A stretch of 39,402 nt of DNA, taken from Spirochaetales bacterium (lineage in GTDB: Bacteria > Spirochaetota > Spirochaetia > Sphaerochaetales > Sphaerochaetaceae). How positions within the stretch are numbered: position 1 is the stretch's first letter; the number at the start of each line of letters is the position of its first letter. A program made the position numbers and the translations under genes. The notes beneath the pieces were generated by a model. That model was not told the DNA's origin. It saw only the letters and a list, made by a program, of their open reading frames with translations, and did no database searches. The DNA is taken from NCBI GenBank assembly GCA_028722305.1, contig JAQYHB010000013.1:1-39402 (forward strand), read 5' to 3'. Shown here piece by piece: positions 22,753 to 30,375 of this stretch.

Positions 22753-24837
22753 ATGGGTGTCATCAGTTCAGACATCAGGAATGTAGCCATTGTCGGACAC
22801 AACGGTACAGGAAAGACCACGTTGGTCGAGCAGCTCCTGTTTCAGGCGGGAGCCTTGGACAAGCCGGCCACAGTGGAAAGCGGCAAGACCGTAAGCGATT
22901 TCACAGACGAGGAAATCGCGAAGAAGATTTCCATCCATTCCTCCCTCATCTCGTTCTACTGGAACGACAGGCAGATCAATCTCCTGGACACTCCGGGAAC
23001 CTCCGGTTTCATTGGCGAGGCCATCTGCGCCTTCCGTTCCTGCGAGTCCGCCCTGATGGTCATCGATGCCGAATTCGGCATCCAGATCGAGACATTGAAG
23101 CTGTGGAGAAGACTGAACAACCGCAACAAGCCTAGAGCCGTGTTCATCAACAAGATGGACAAGGAACGGGCGGATTTTGACGCCGTGCTCGAGCAGCTGA
23201 AAGAGCGCTTCAAGATGGCATTTGTACCTATCGCGATCCCCATCGGCAAAGGTGCCGATTTCAAAGGTGTTGTCAACTTGATCGAGAACAAGGCCTATCT
23301 GCCGGGAACGGACGGCCGTTGCTCCTCCTACGAGGTGCCCTCCGAACTCCACGACCTTGTCGAGAAGTACCGTGGCGAGCTGATCGAGAGCGCCGCCGAA
23401 GGCGCCGACGACCTGCTGGAGAAGTACTTCGAGGAAGGAACCCTGTCCGAAGAGGACATACGGCGCGGCTTGCACCAGGGTGTCAAGGTCAACAAGGTCG
23501 TCCCGGTCCTCTGTGGCTGCGCATCCAAAGGCATGGGCATGCATACCTTGCTGAACTGCATCAAGCACGACCTTCCCGACCCGACCGGCGAGACCGAATG
23601 GATCATGGACAAGAATGGCGTGCACCATGACATGGCAATCAATCCCGACGGACCGGCCGCGGCCTACTGCTTCAAAACCACGATCGACCAGTTCAACGGC
23701 AAGCTCAGCTTCCTGAAAGTCGTTTCCGGCTCGATCGGCCCCGAGACCGACCTGATTGTCCGTCCGCGCGACAAGCGCCTCAAGCCGGGCAAGGTCTACC
23801 GTATGGTCGGTCGCAAGCTGGTCGAGACCGACGTGCTGAACGCCGGGGACATCGGCGTAATCACCAAGGCTGACGCGGTATCCACCAACAGCACGTTGCT
23901 TGGCGACCTGAACGCCACCTATACCTTCCAGCCGCTCGCGATGCCCAGCCCGGTCTACACCCTTGCCATCAGCACCGACGACAAGAAGGCGGAGGTCAAG
24001 ATGGGCGAGGCGCTCTACCGCGTCGCCGAAGAGGACATCACCTTCCACACCGGATTCAACGAGGAGACGAAGGAAAGCTATGTCGCCGGTCTTTCCGAGG
24101 GCCACCTGAAGATGATTCTCGAGAAAATCGAGGACAAGCAGAAGATCAAGATCAACACCAAGCTTCCGCGCGTCGCCTACCGCGAGACGATCACCAAGGA
24201 CAGCGGGCTGACCGAGTACACCCACAAGAAGCAGACCGGCGGACATGGACAGTACGCCAAGGTGGTCCTGTCGATCGCTCCGAGCGAACGGGGCGCCTTG
24301 TACACCTTCAACAATGTCGTCAAGGGTGGCGCCATCAGCAAGGGCTACGTCCCCGGCATCGAAAAGGGTATCCACGAGCAGATGGAAGAAGGCTTCCTCG
24401 CCGGCTACCCGATCGTCGACGTGGCGGTCACGCTGATCGACGGCAAGGAACATCCGGTCGACTCCTCGGAAATGGCATTCAAGCTGGCAGGCAAGGGAGC
24501 CATGCGCGCTGCTCTCGCCAAGGCGGGATGCGTGTTGCTCGAGCCGATCATGAGCATCCAGATCTATGTCGACCAGGAATACCTGGGAGCCATCCTCAGC
24601 GACCTTTCCTCCAAGCGCGGGCGCGTGCTCGGGCAGGAGGAGACGGGACAGCTGCAGGTGGTCAAGGCCCTGGTCCCGCAGTCCGAAGTGCTCAACTACG
24701 CCATCGACCTGAAGTCCATGACCAGCGGCACGGGAAGCTTCGAGCTTGAGTTCGACCACTACGAGCAGCTGCATGGCAAGCAGGCTGACGAGGTGATCGC
24801 AGAAGGCAGGAAACACATGAAGGCCGACGAGGAGTAA
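22753..24837 (+). CDS. EF-G-like GTPase (divergent EF-G paralogue)
   Basis: This 694-aa protein has the full EF-G domain layout but altered switch regions. G1 is GHNGTGKT at 15-22 instead of AHIDAGKT. The RGITI switch I motif is replaced by Lys-Lys-Ile-Ser-Ile. G3 is DTPGTSGF at 79-86, with Thr in place of the catalytic His of DTPGH. G4 NKMD at 133-136 is intact. This matches the EF-G-like / EF-G-2 type GTPases of Thermus, Thermotoga and others, whose role is not settled (slow translocation, ribosome rescue or recycling have been discussed). AAGGAGGG lies 3 nt before the ATG. It has its own promoter and terminator. Confidence 0.93.
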   Translation: MGVISSDIRNVAIVGHNGTGKTTLVEQLLFQAGALDKPATVESGKTVSDFTDEEIAKKISIHSSLISFYWNDRQINLLDTPGTSGFIGEAICAFRSCESALMVIDAEFGIQIETLKLWRRLNNRNKPRAVFINKMDKERADFDAVLEQLKERFKMAFVPIAIPIGKGADFKGVVNLIENKAYLPGTDGRCSSYEVPSELHDLVEKYRGELIESAAEGADDLLEKYFEEGTLSEEDIRRGLHQGVKVNKVVPVLCGCASKGMGMHTLLNCIKHDLPDPTGETEWIMDKNGVHHDMAINPDGPAAAYCFKTTIDQFNGKLSFLKVVSGSIGPETDLIVRPRDKRLKPGKVYRMVGRKLVETDVLNAGDIGVITKADAVSTNSTLLGDLNATYTFQPLAMPSPVYTLAISTDDKKAEVKMGEALYRVAEEDITFHTGFNEETKESYVAGLSEGHLKMILEKIEDKQKIKINTKLPRVAYRETITKDSGLTEYTHKKQTGGHGQYAKVVLSIAPSERGALYTFNNVVKGGAISKGYVPGIEKGIHEQMEEGFLAGYPIVDVAVTLIDGKEHPVDSSEMAFKLAGKGAMRAALAKAGCVLLEPIMSIQIYVDQEYLGAILSDLSSKRGRVLGQEETGQLQVVKALVPQSEVLNYAIDLKSMTSGTGSFELEFDHYEQLHGKQADEVIAEGRKHMKADEE

Positions 24838-24855
24838 TTCTCCCAAACGACCAGG

Positions 24856-24889
24856 AGCCGCTTCAGAGATGTCTGGGGCGGCTTTTTTT
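24856..24889 (+). terminator. intrinsic terminator after the EF-G-like gene
   Basis: A 12-bp stem (AGCCGCTTCAGA with TCTGGGGCGGCT, two G-U pairs) with a GATG loop is followed by a run of seven T. Confidence 0.92.
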
Positions 24890-24917
24890 GCTATCATCTT
24901 CTCCAAGGAGGAAGAGA

Positions 24918-26324
24918 ATGGCCTGGCAGCTTACCATCACCGATCCGTCCGGAGAATATCCGTTGATCGAGGAGCATCGGCACTTCTCGGTCGAAGGGAC
25001 CATAATCCACACCGAACATCTTGCAGAGGATGCCGTGGTGACGGTCGAGGTGCTTGACCGGGACGGGACCATCATCCGCTACGCCCGCCAGGAACGCAAG
25101 GACAACCGCAATCTCTTCACCGGTTGCCCCCTTCTGACCGGCTATCCCAAGGGCATGGACGACGACTGGCGGCATTTGAAAGACTACGGCTTCCCTCCCC
25201 TCATGGTACGGGACCTTTCCGACCCCTATGCATCCCTGAGGGACGCCACCATCAAGTGCTGGTATGACGACACCTCCTTCAAGGCGATCATCATCACCGC
25301 CACCGACGTGGAGCATGGACTTCTGCTTGACGACCACATGCATTTTACTGACGACAAAGGGAGACCCTATACCGCCCTTCCCAAAGGGGGCTACACCATC
25401 CGCGTCATTCTGTCTGACCGGGACGGGAAACAGCTCGCCGCGACAGAGAAACCGATGCGGATCGGCTCCTACCCGGACGTCGCGATCAACCGCTTCAATC
25501 CCCAGGAACACCGCAGGCGCATGAACGCCTGGTGCCAGGAGCATCGGATCCATGTGCTCAACGACCTGGTACCCGGGTACCTGAACCCCTATCTTGGCCC
25601 TTGGTTCTACCACATGGGCCTGCTTCCCATGTACCTTGCCAGCGACGTGAGCCAGTATGTGGAAAGCCATGTCCATCTGTTCGTCTACCTGCTGGACGAA
25701 AGCTCGACCTCCTACTCCACCGAACTCGCCTTCCTCGAGACCAAAGGTGTCGTCGAGGACCCGAAACGGCTTTCCGTCTACCACTACGACATCGGCGAGG
25801 CTGTGATCGGGGAAGGGACAAGCCACGAACAGGACGGAACCATCCGACGCTTTCCCGACGGACAGTTCCTCTGGATTTGCCGCATCGACCTGGCCAATTC
25901 CCTGGCCAAGGAAAACCGGTACGACCTGAGCGGCAAGTCGGTCGTCCAAGCACTGACCGACAAGCGCCACCTTGTGGTCCCAGCGGGGAAGCCGTTCGCC
26001 ATCACCGGCGTGGTCCGCCCCTGGCAATTCGACCCGAGTGACTTCACCTTGCTCGGGAACAATGCCTATCGGTGGTGCAACAAGGTCGCGTCAATCCGCT
26101 ATCGGTTCGCCAGCGGGGAACGCGAGTGGGAGGAAACCAGAGCCTTGGGCATGTGGCGGATCGACGGCAATCCCATCGGCGGCTCAGCCCTGGAGTTCTA
26201 CAACCTTTTCACGCTGCCGGAGTCGGAACGAGGAAACGTAGTCACTATCACCGCCTGCGCCCTTGACGTGAGGGGAAACAGCCATGCGGGCGCCCTTGAG
26301 AGCATCTCCTTCCAGGTCGTCTGA
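24918..26324 (+). CDS. conserved-looking hypothetical protein, 468 aa
   Basis: I do not recognise this protein. It starts at an ATG with a perfect AAGGAGG 6 nt upstream. It has no signal peptide or membrane helix, so it should be cytosolic. The first 170 residues have beta-sandwich character (alternating 'VTVEVLDRDGTIIRYARQ', 'YTIRVILSDRDGKQLAATEK'), like a domain that binds or presents a ligand. The middle holds many aromatic and acidic residues (LNPYLGPWFYHMG, YHYDIGEAVIGEG). The C-terminal 120 residues again look beta-rich ('ITGVVRPWQFDPSDFTLLG'). It lies just after the terminator of the EF-G-like gene, and its stop abuts the stop of the convergent secreted-protein operon. Codon use resembles its neighbours. 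Confidence 0.75.
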   Translation: MAWQLTITDPSGEYPLIEEHRHFSVEGTIIHTEHLAEDAVVTVEVLDRDGTIIRYARQERKDNRNLFTGCPLLTGYPKGMDDDWRHLKDYGFPPLMVRDLSDPYASLRDATIKCWYDDTSFKAIIITATDVEHGLLLDDHMHFTDDKGRPYTALPKGGYTIRVILSDRDGKQLAATEKPMRIGSYPDVAINRFNPQEHRRRMNAWCQEHRIHVLNDLVPGYLNPYLGPWFYHMGLLPMYLASDVSQYVESHVHLFVYLLDESSTSYSTELAFLETKGVVEDPKRLSVYHYDIGEAVIGEGTSHEQDGTIRRFPDGQFLWICRIDLANSLAKENRYDLSGKSVVQALTDKRHLVVPAGKPFAITGVVRPWQFDPSDFTLLGNNAYRWCNKVASIRYRFASGEREWEETRALGMWRIDGNPIGGSALEFYNLFTLPESERGNVVTITACALDVRGNSHAGALESISFQVV

Positions 26325-27611
26325 TCACCGTTTGACCAGCGTCACGTAGATGTTCGAGGAATAGCTGCCGGCAAGCTGGGTGTTGCCGCCTTGGATTGGC
26401 GCGTCCAGGTCCAGCTTGATGGCGATGTCTCCCTTATAGTAGTAGCGGGCCTTGTACCTGTTGTCCTGGCTGAAGAGTTTCGGCGTCAGGGAGCGCTTGC
26501 GGGGAACCCGCACGAAGCGCCTCTGCGACGACCCGATGCCATCGACTGGCTCCGTACCGTCGATACCGCTGGAGGGACTGGTGGATACCACCTCATCCCC
26601 ATAAGAAAGATAGTTCTGCGAGGTATCGGTTCCCGTCATCCGCACGAGGAAGGGGATGGACACCGAGGAGTCGTTGTCTTTGACGAAGGAGAACTTGTCC
26701 ATCGAGTTGTACAGGGGGGAAGCGCTCAGGACGATCGCATACGGAAGCGCCTCGCTCTGGTTGTTGGTAGGATTCTTCTGGGTGGCGTACTCGAACTCCA
26801 CCGTACCGACGGTCGTCCAGTCCTCCACCGCCCTAGCCTCGTCCATCTGATACAGCCTGGCATTGTCGTTGGGCTCCACGTTGAACTGGTAGAACTCATA
26901 GTTGACATCGTTGCCGGTATTTCTCCCGTTGATGATGAAAGGAACGGTCTGGGTGTCCGTACCATCGGAGACCGTCACGTTGACCGCAGCGGAATAGCTG
27001 TCGTCGATCCGGGCATTCTCCGGAAGGATGAAAAGCAGTTCGATCTTGAACGACCAGTAGGAATACGGGTTGCTAAAACCACCATGGTACTTCGGGTTCG
27101 GCGAGTTCTTGCAGACAATCTTCACCCTCGCACCGTCACGCGCCCAGGTATAGTTGTGGCTCGCATCCCTGATACAGGTGCGGACACCCCAGTTGCCACT
27201 CCCCTGCGCCAGGCTTTGGTCGACCAGGTAGGGACGGTTGGAGACGATGCCAGGTCCCGATTCGCTGTAGCTGTAGTCGTCGCTATAGCCATAGTAGACA
27301 AATGCCTCCACCACGAAGGGAACCGGTTCCCCTTGTGAGGAGGTGAAGGTATACCCGTCCGAGCCGGGGCTGACCAAGAAGGAAATCTCGGCGGTAGTTT
27401 GCAAATCGCCCACAAACAAGCCTGCCGCCCGCAGACAGCTGTAGGCGTTGTTCTGGGACCTGGAACTGTAAGAGAACAGGCCGTCTTGGATATAGTTGTA
27501 GACCACGGGGTTCTGGAAATCCGACGGAAATGTGCCATAGGTCAGGTTGTAGGCCGACAGGGAAGCCAGAGCCGCCAGCAATGCCAGAAGGATGGAAAGG
27601 ATCCGTTTCAT
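26325..27611 (-). CDS. secreted protein of unknown function (gene 4 of secreted operon)
   Basis: This 428-aa protein has a clear signal peptide (MKRILSILLALLAALASLSA, cleavage near Ala-Tyr-Asn). The mature part is rich in Tyr, Ser, Asn and Thr with alternating beta-strand patterns. It has two regions: about 25-230, with only a few Cys, and about 235-428, ending 'GDIAIKLDLDA ... AGSYSSNIYVTLVK'. That last strand recalls the closing strand of fimbrial or adhesin beta sandwiches, but I cannot name a family. The ATG at 27611 is chosen because GAGGTGG lies 6 nt upstream. A GTG at 27620 would include that site. It is the last and longest gene of the four-gene operon, and its stop abuts that of the convergent 468-aa protein. 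Confidence 0.82.
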   Translation of the reverse strand: MKRILSILLALLAALASLSAYNLTYGTFPSDFQNPVVYNYIQDGLFSYSSRSQNNAYSCLRAAGLFVGDLQTTAEISFLVSPGSDGYTFTSSQGEPVPFVVEAFVYYGYSDDYSYSESGPGIVSNRPYLVDQSLAQGSGNWGVRTCIRDASHNYTWARDGARVKIVCKNSPNPKYHGGFSNPYSYWSFKIELLFILPENARIDDSYSAAVNVTVSDGTDTQTVPFIINGRNTGNDVNYEFYQFNVEPNDNARLYQMDEARAVEDWTTVGTVEFEYATQKNPTNNQSEALPYAIVLSASPLYNSMDKFSFVKDNDSSVSIPFLVRMTGTDTSQNYLSYGDEVVSTSPSSGIDGTEPVDGIGSSQRRFVRVPRKRSLTPKLFSQDNRYKARYYYKGDIAIKLDLDAPIQGGNTQLAGSYSSNIYVTLVKR

Positions 27612-27621
27612 CGCCGCCACC

Positions 27622-28110
27622 TCATGTCGCGCCGGTGACCGTGAAGGTCAGGGTCGAATAATAATATCCGGGAGGCAGCGTCGAATCAGCCTCGGGATTC
27701 GAAGTAAGCTTGGCGTACAGCTTCATGTCCGAGTAAATGGTGATGGGGGTGTAGGTGCCCGAGACAATTCTGCCCTGTGAGTTCTCTGTTGTCGGGTAGG
27801 AACTGTTCTCGGACAACTGGGCGGAAAGCGTATAGGGAATCGTCGCCGTCGACGTCGTCTCGTGGGTCAGGTCGTCATGGGTGATGGCGACCACCACCGG
27901 AAGGTTCGAGGAGAGGCTCCACGTGCCAATCAGATGCCGGTCGGTGTCATCCAGCATGAAGGCGTAGCCCAGCGACTCCTCCGGGCTTGCAGTCACCTTG
28001 ACCGCCTTGTCGATGAAACCGTTCAAAGGAATCACCCCGCTTTGCACGCCGCCCCGGGACCAGAGAGGAAGCGCAGCCAAGAGCGCCAGAGGAAGAAGTC
28101 CGCCACGCAT
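27622..28110 (-). CDS. secreted protein of unknown function (gene 3 of secreted operon)
   Basis: This is a 162-aa protein with a short hydrophobic leader (MRGGLLPLALLAALPLWSRG). The mature part is about 140 aa, Thr- and Ser-rich and cysteine-free. It has strand-like segments ending in 'PPGYYYSTLTFTVTG', the same type of closing strand as its operon partners. The composition suits a single immunoglobulin-like or pilin-like beta sandwich. The junction with gene 2 is TGAGATG, with GGAGGG about 8 nt before the ATG inside the end of gene 2. The function is unknown. Confidence 0.8.
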   Translation of the reverse strand: MRGGLLPLALLAALPLWSRGGVQSGVIPLNGFIDKAVKVTASPEESLGYAFMLDDTDRHLIGTWSLSSNLPVVVAITHDDLTHETTSTATIPYTLSAQLSENSSYPTTENSQGRIVSGTYTPITIYSDMKLYAKLTSNPEADSTLPPGYYYSTLTFTVTGAT

Positions 28111-28111
28111 C

Positions 28112-28867
28112 TCAGCTACCCTCCGTCACGGTGATGGTGACAACCGAGCGATAAAGGCCTGATTTCCGTTTCCAAGAATCGTCGGCCAGCGTCACGTTGG
28201 CCGTCCCTGCCCGGGTGAGTAGTTTATGGGTGTATCGAGCATCCTTGTTGGAGATGGTCGGAGTGAACCGAATGGCAACCTGGCGGCCCGCCCCATTGGC
28301 GGAACCGACCGAGGCCGTGAAGCCGGAGCCCCCTGCGCTCGCTCCGTCTACTTTGTCCGTAATGTAGTATTTGTCCGTAATGTAGTAAGAATAATAAGAA
28401 TAAGAGAAATAACCAGACAACACCGTCGCCGAATTAGACCGCCGATAGGAGGAATCGTACTCCCTGGAAGAGTTCGAGTAGGAGTAACTGCCGGTCGTCG
28501 GTTCCTGCAACAGGTGCAAGGTGTAGTCCAGATAGTCGCTCTCGCTGACACTCTCATCGGTAATCTTGCGCAGGGGGCCGTCAATCTGGAAGGTCAGGGT
28601 AATCGGTTTCAGTCCGGTCGTGTCGAGCGACCAGGAGAAGAGCGGAAAGGTGGGCGCATCCTCTCCGATATCCTCCAGCGACTTGTCGAAGATGGTCCAG
28701 TTGCCATACTCGGGGGTGATGGTCATGGTCAGCGAAGAAGTCTGGATGGCGTTCTCAGCCTTCAGAAGCCCCGCCCATTTCATCTGCTGGGTGGCAAGGG
28801 TGTCCTGCCCAGGCAGGGAAACGAGGAAGCAGGATGCGATGATGAGGGAAAGCAAGGTCTTCCGCAT
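28112..28867 (-). CDS. secreted Ser/Tyr-rich protein of unknown function (gene 2 of secreted operon)
   Basis: This is a 251-aa protein with a signal peptide (MRKTLLSLIIASCFLVSLPG). Residues 126-172 are dominated by Ser and Tyr and contain two exact copies of Tyr-Tyr-Ile-Thr-Asp-Lys (161-172) from an 18-bp tandem duplication. The end, 'KSGLYRSVVTITVTEG', has the closing-strand pattern shared by the operon. Cys13 lies in the signal region but does not fit a lipobox well. The junction with gene 1 is TGAGATG, with GGAGGA about 8 nt upstream of the ATG. The function is unknown. Confidence 0.8.
   Translation of the reverse strand: MRKTLLSLIIASCFLVSLPGQDTLATQQMKWAGLLKAENAIQTSSLTMTITPEYGNWTIFDKSLEDIGEDAPTFPLFSWSLDTTGLKPITLTFQIDGPLRKITDESVSESDYLDYTLHLLQEPTTGSYSYSNSSREYDSSYRRSNSATVLSGYFSYSYYSYYITDKYYITDKVDGASAGGSGFTASVGSANGAGRQVAIRFTPTISNKDARYTHKLLTRAGTANVTLADDSWKRKSGLYRSVVTITVTEGS
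28352..28387 (-). repeat. 18-bp exact tandem duplication
   Basis: TTTGTCCGTAATGTAGTA occurs twice without a gap (28352-28369 and 28370-28387). The length is a multiple of three, so the frame of the secreted Ser/Tyr-rich protein is kept. Copy number may vary between strains. Confidence 0.9.
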
Positions 28868-28868
28868 C

Positions 28869-29426
28869 TCAGTTTCCTCCGTACCAAGTCACCGAGATGG
28901 TGTCGGCATACGTCACTCCGCTGAGCGCCTCGTCCATCGCCGCGATCCCCTCGTCGGACAAGGACGCATAGATGCCGCAAATGGGAAGCAGGCCCCCCAC
29001 ATCGGTGTTCGAGACCGTGATGGAAAGGGTGTTGCTCTTCAAGCCATTCGTCTCAATCGTCTCCACCGTCTTCGGGCTGGTCATGCTGCCCTGCGTGTAG
29101 CTGAGCCAATAGGAAAGCCGCGTGGAATCTTCCGGACTGGAAAGATAGCCCTTGTAGCTGAGGGAAACGCTCTTCACCCCGGCGGAACCGACAGATACCT
29201 TCGCGTCAGCCACATGATGGATACCTCTATCGCCGATGTCCTCCTCGTAGGCGTGGGAAAGGACCGTATCCTTTCCAGGGACATAGAGGTCGAAGGAGTC
29301 TTCCGCATCCAGGCGCAGCCAAAACGGATAGGTTCCCTCCAGTCCATACAGGAGGGAACCTAGACAGAGAACCAGCCCGACAAGGATACCCCGCAGGCTC
29401 CGTTCCGGTTTGATTCTCATGCGCAT
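28869..29426 (-). CDS. secreted protein of unknown function (gene 1 of secreted operon)
   Basis: This is a protein of about 185 aa. A basic N-terminus (MRMRIKPERSLRG) is followed by a hydrophobic segment (ILVGLVLCLGSLLYG), a good signal peptide. The mature part is beta-rich and ends 'YADTISVTWYGGN'. It contains an acidic and Gly/Ser/Thr-rich stretch ('YVPGKDTVLSHAYEEDIGDRG'). The ATG at 29426 has GGGGTG 7 nt upstream; a second ATG lies at 29420. It is the first gene behind the promoter at 29449-29477. I recognise no family. Confidence 0.78.
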   Translation of the reverse strand: MRMRIKPERSLRGILVGLVLCLGSLLYGLEGTYPFWLRLDAEDSFDLYVPGKDTVLSHAYEEDIGDRGIHHVADAKVSVGSAGVKSVSLSYKGYLSSPEDSTRLSYWLSYTQGSMTSPKTVETIETNGLKSNTLSITVSNTDVGGLLPICGIYASLSDEGIAAMDEALSGVTYADTISVTWYGGN

Positions 29427-29448
29427 TCGCAACACCCCGCTCTTTTTT

Positions 29449-29477
29449 ATAATATGGACAAGATGTCCCACAGTCAA
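29449..29477 (-). promoter_or_regulatory. strong sigma-70-like promoter of the secreted-protein operon
   Basis: On the minus strand TTGACT (29477-29472) and TATTAT (29454-29449) are separated by exactly 17 nt. Each matches consensus at 5 of 6 positions. The predicted leader is about 15-20 nt. Confidence 0.8.
29456..29468. promoter_or_regulatory. operator-like dyad inside the promoter spacer
   Basis: GGACA-AGA-TGTCC is a perfect 5-bp-arm inverted repeat lying wholly between -10 and -35 of the secreted-protein operon promoter. A dimer bound there would exclude RNA polymerase. MerR-type activation is less likely because the spacer is 17 nt, not 19-20. Confidence 0.6.
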
Positions 29478-29557
29478 CAAAAACATATGCCATGGGGTGT
29501 ATGTATAATTTAGTATATCAAAATTTCATATTCAAACCAGTAGGGTTTCCAATTCAG

Positions 29558-30313
29558 TCAGCGCGCTTCTTTCTCGAACCAGAGCTCCCTGATTGGGCGC
29601 TCCGCCTTGAGCCCTTTCTGCTCGAAATGGGTCATCGGCCTCCACGGTCTGGGGGTGGCGTACCCCTCGAAGGCGTTGTGGATTCCCTCGGTGTGGCTGA
29701 AGAACTCCAGCATCTGCTCGGCGTACTCCTCCCAGTCGGTGACGCAGTAGATATACCCACCCGCATGGAGCTTTCTTGCCATCAGGTCGGCCATCGGTTG
29801 CTGGATCAGCCTCCGTTTGTGGTGCTTTTTCTTCTGCCACGGGTCCGGGAAAAAGACATGGAAGCCTGCCAGGCTGCCATCGGGAACCATATGCTCCAGC
29901 ACCGCCACGGCGTCAAAGCGCATCAGCCGGAGGTTGCGAATCTCCTCCTCCCCTACCTGCTTCATCAGTTTCGCGAAGCCACTGATGAAGACCTCGAGGG
30001 CGAGGTAGTTGTATTCGCTCCGTTCCTTGGCGATCTTGGCGGTGGAGACGCCGTTGCCGAAGCCGATCTCCATCACCACCGGGTGGTCGTTGCCGAACAC
30101 CTTCCGATAGTCCATCACCTTGTCCTCGAAGGGCAGGCCGTAGAGCGGATAATAGCGTTTCAACGCCTCGACATCGCTGGCGTGGATGTAACCACCCCTC
30201 AGGACATAGCTCTTGATCTCCCTATGTCCGTCCTCCCGCCTGATTTCAACGTCCCTCAGCTCAGGCACGTCCTGATAGATCTTGTTCTGTGTCTCATATG
30301 ATGGCTTTGCCAT
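29558..30313 (-). CDS. trmB: tRNA (guanine-N7-)-methyltransferase TrmB
   Basis: TrmB uses SAM to make m7G46 in the variable loop of tRNAs. The 251-aa product has the SAM-binding motif VVMEIGFGNGVSTA near 81-94, the acidic 'YLALEVF' strand, the family signature FFPDPWQKKKHHKRRLIQ near 153-170 with the catalytic Asp, and the ending 'RPWRPMTHFEQKGLK'. It is slightly longer than typical (about 210-240) through its N-terminus. The ATG at 30313 has GGGAG at 6-nt spacing; the ATG at 30319 would be too close to it. It lies 62 nt after mfd. Confidence 0.95.
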   Translation of the reverse strand: MAKPSYETQNKIYQDVPELRDVEIRREDGHREIKSYVLRGGYIHASDVEALKRYYPLYGLPFEDKVMDYRKVFGNDHPVVMEIGFGNGVSTAKIAKERSEYNYLALEVFISGFAKLMKQVGEEEIRNLRLMRFDAVAVLEHMVPDGSLAGFHVFFPDPWQKKKHHKRRLIQQPMADLMARKLHAGGYIYCVTDWEEYAEQMLEFFSHTEGIHNAFEGYATPRPWRPMTHFEQKGLKAERPIRELWFEKEAR

Positions 30314-30321
30314 GCGCATCT

Positions 30322-30353
30322 CCCGGCTTGTACAGCTTAGCCAAGGAGCCGGG
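30322..30353 (-). promoter_or_regulatory. inverted repeat overlapping the trmB ribosome binding site
   Basis: CCCGGCT and AGCCGGG (7-bp arms, 18-nt loop) lie in the mfd-trmB gap. On the minus strand the downstream arm runs into the GGGAG that serves trmB, so the stem could mask it. No T-run follows, so it is not a terminator. Confidence 0.4.
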
Positions 30354-30375
30354 CCGCGTCAAATGGCTGCACCTC

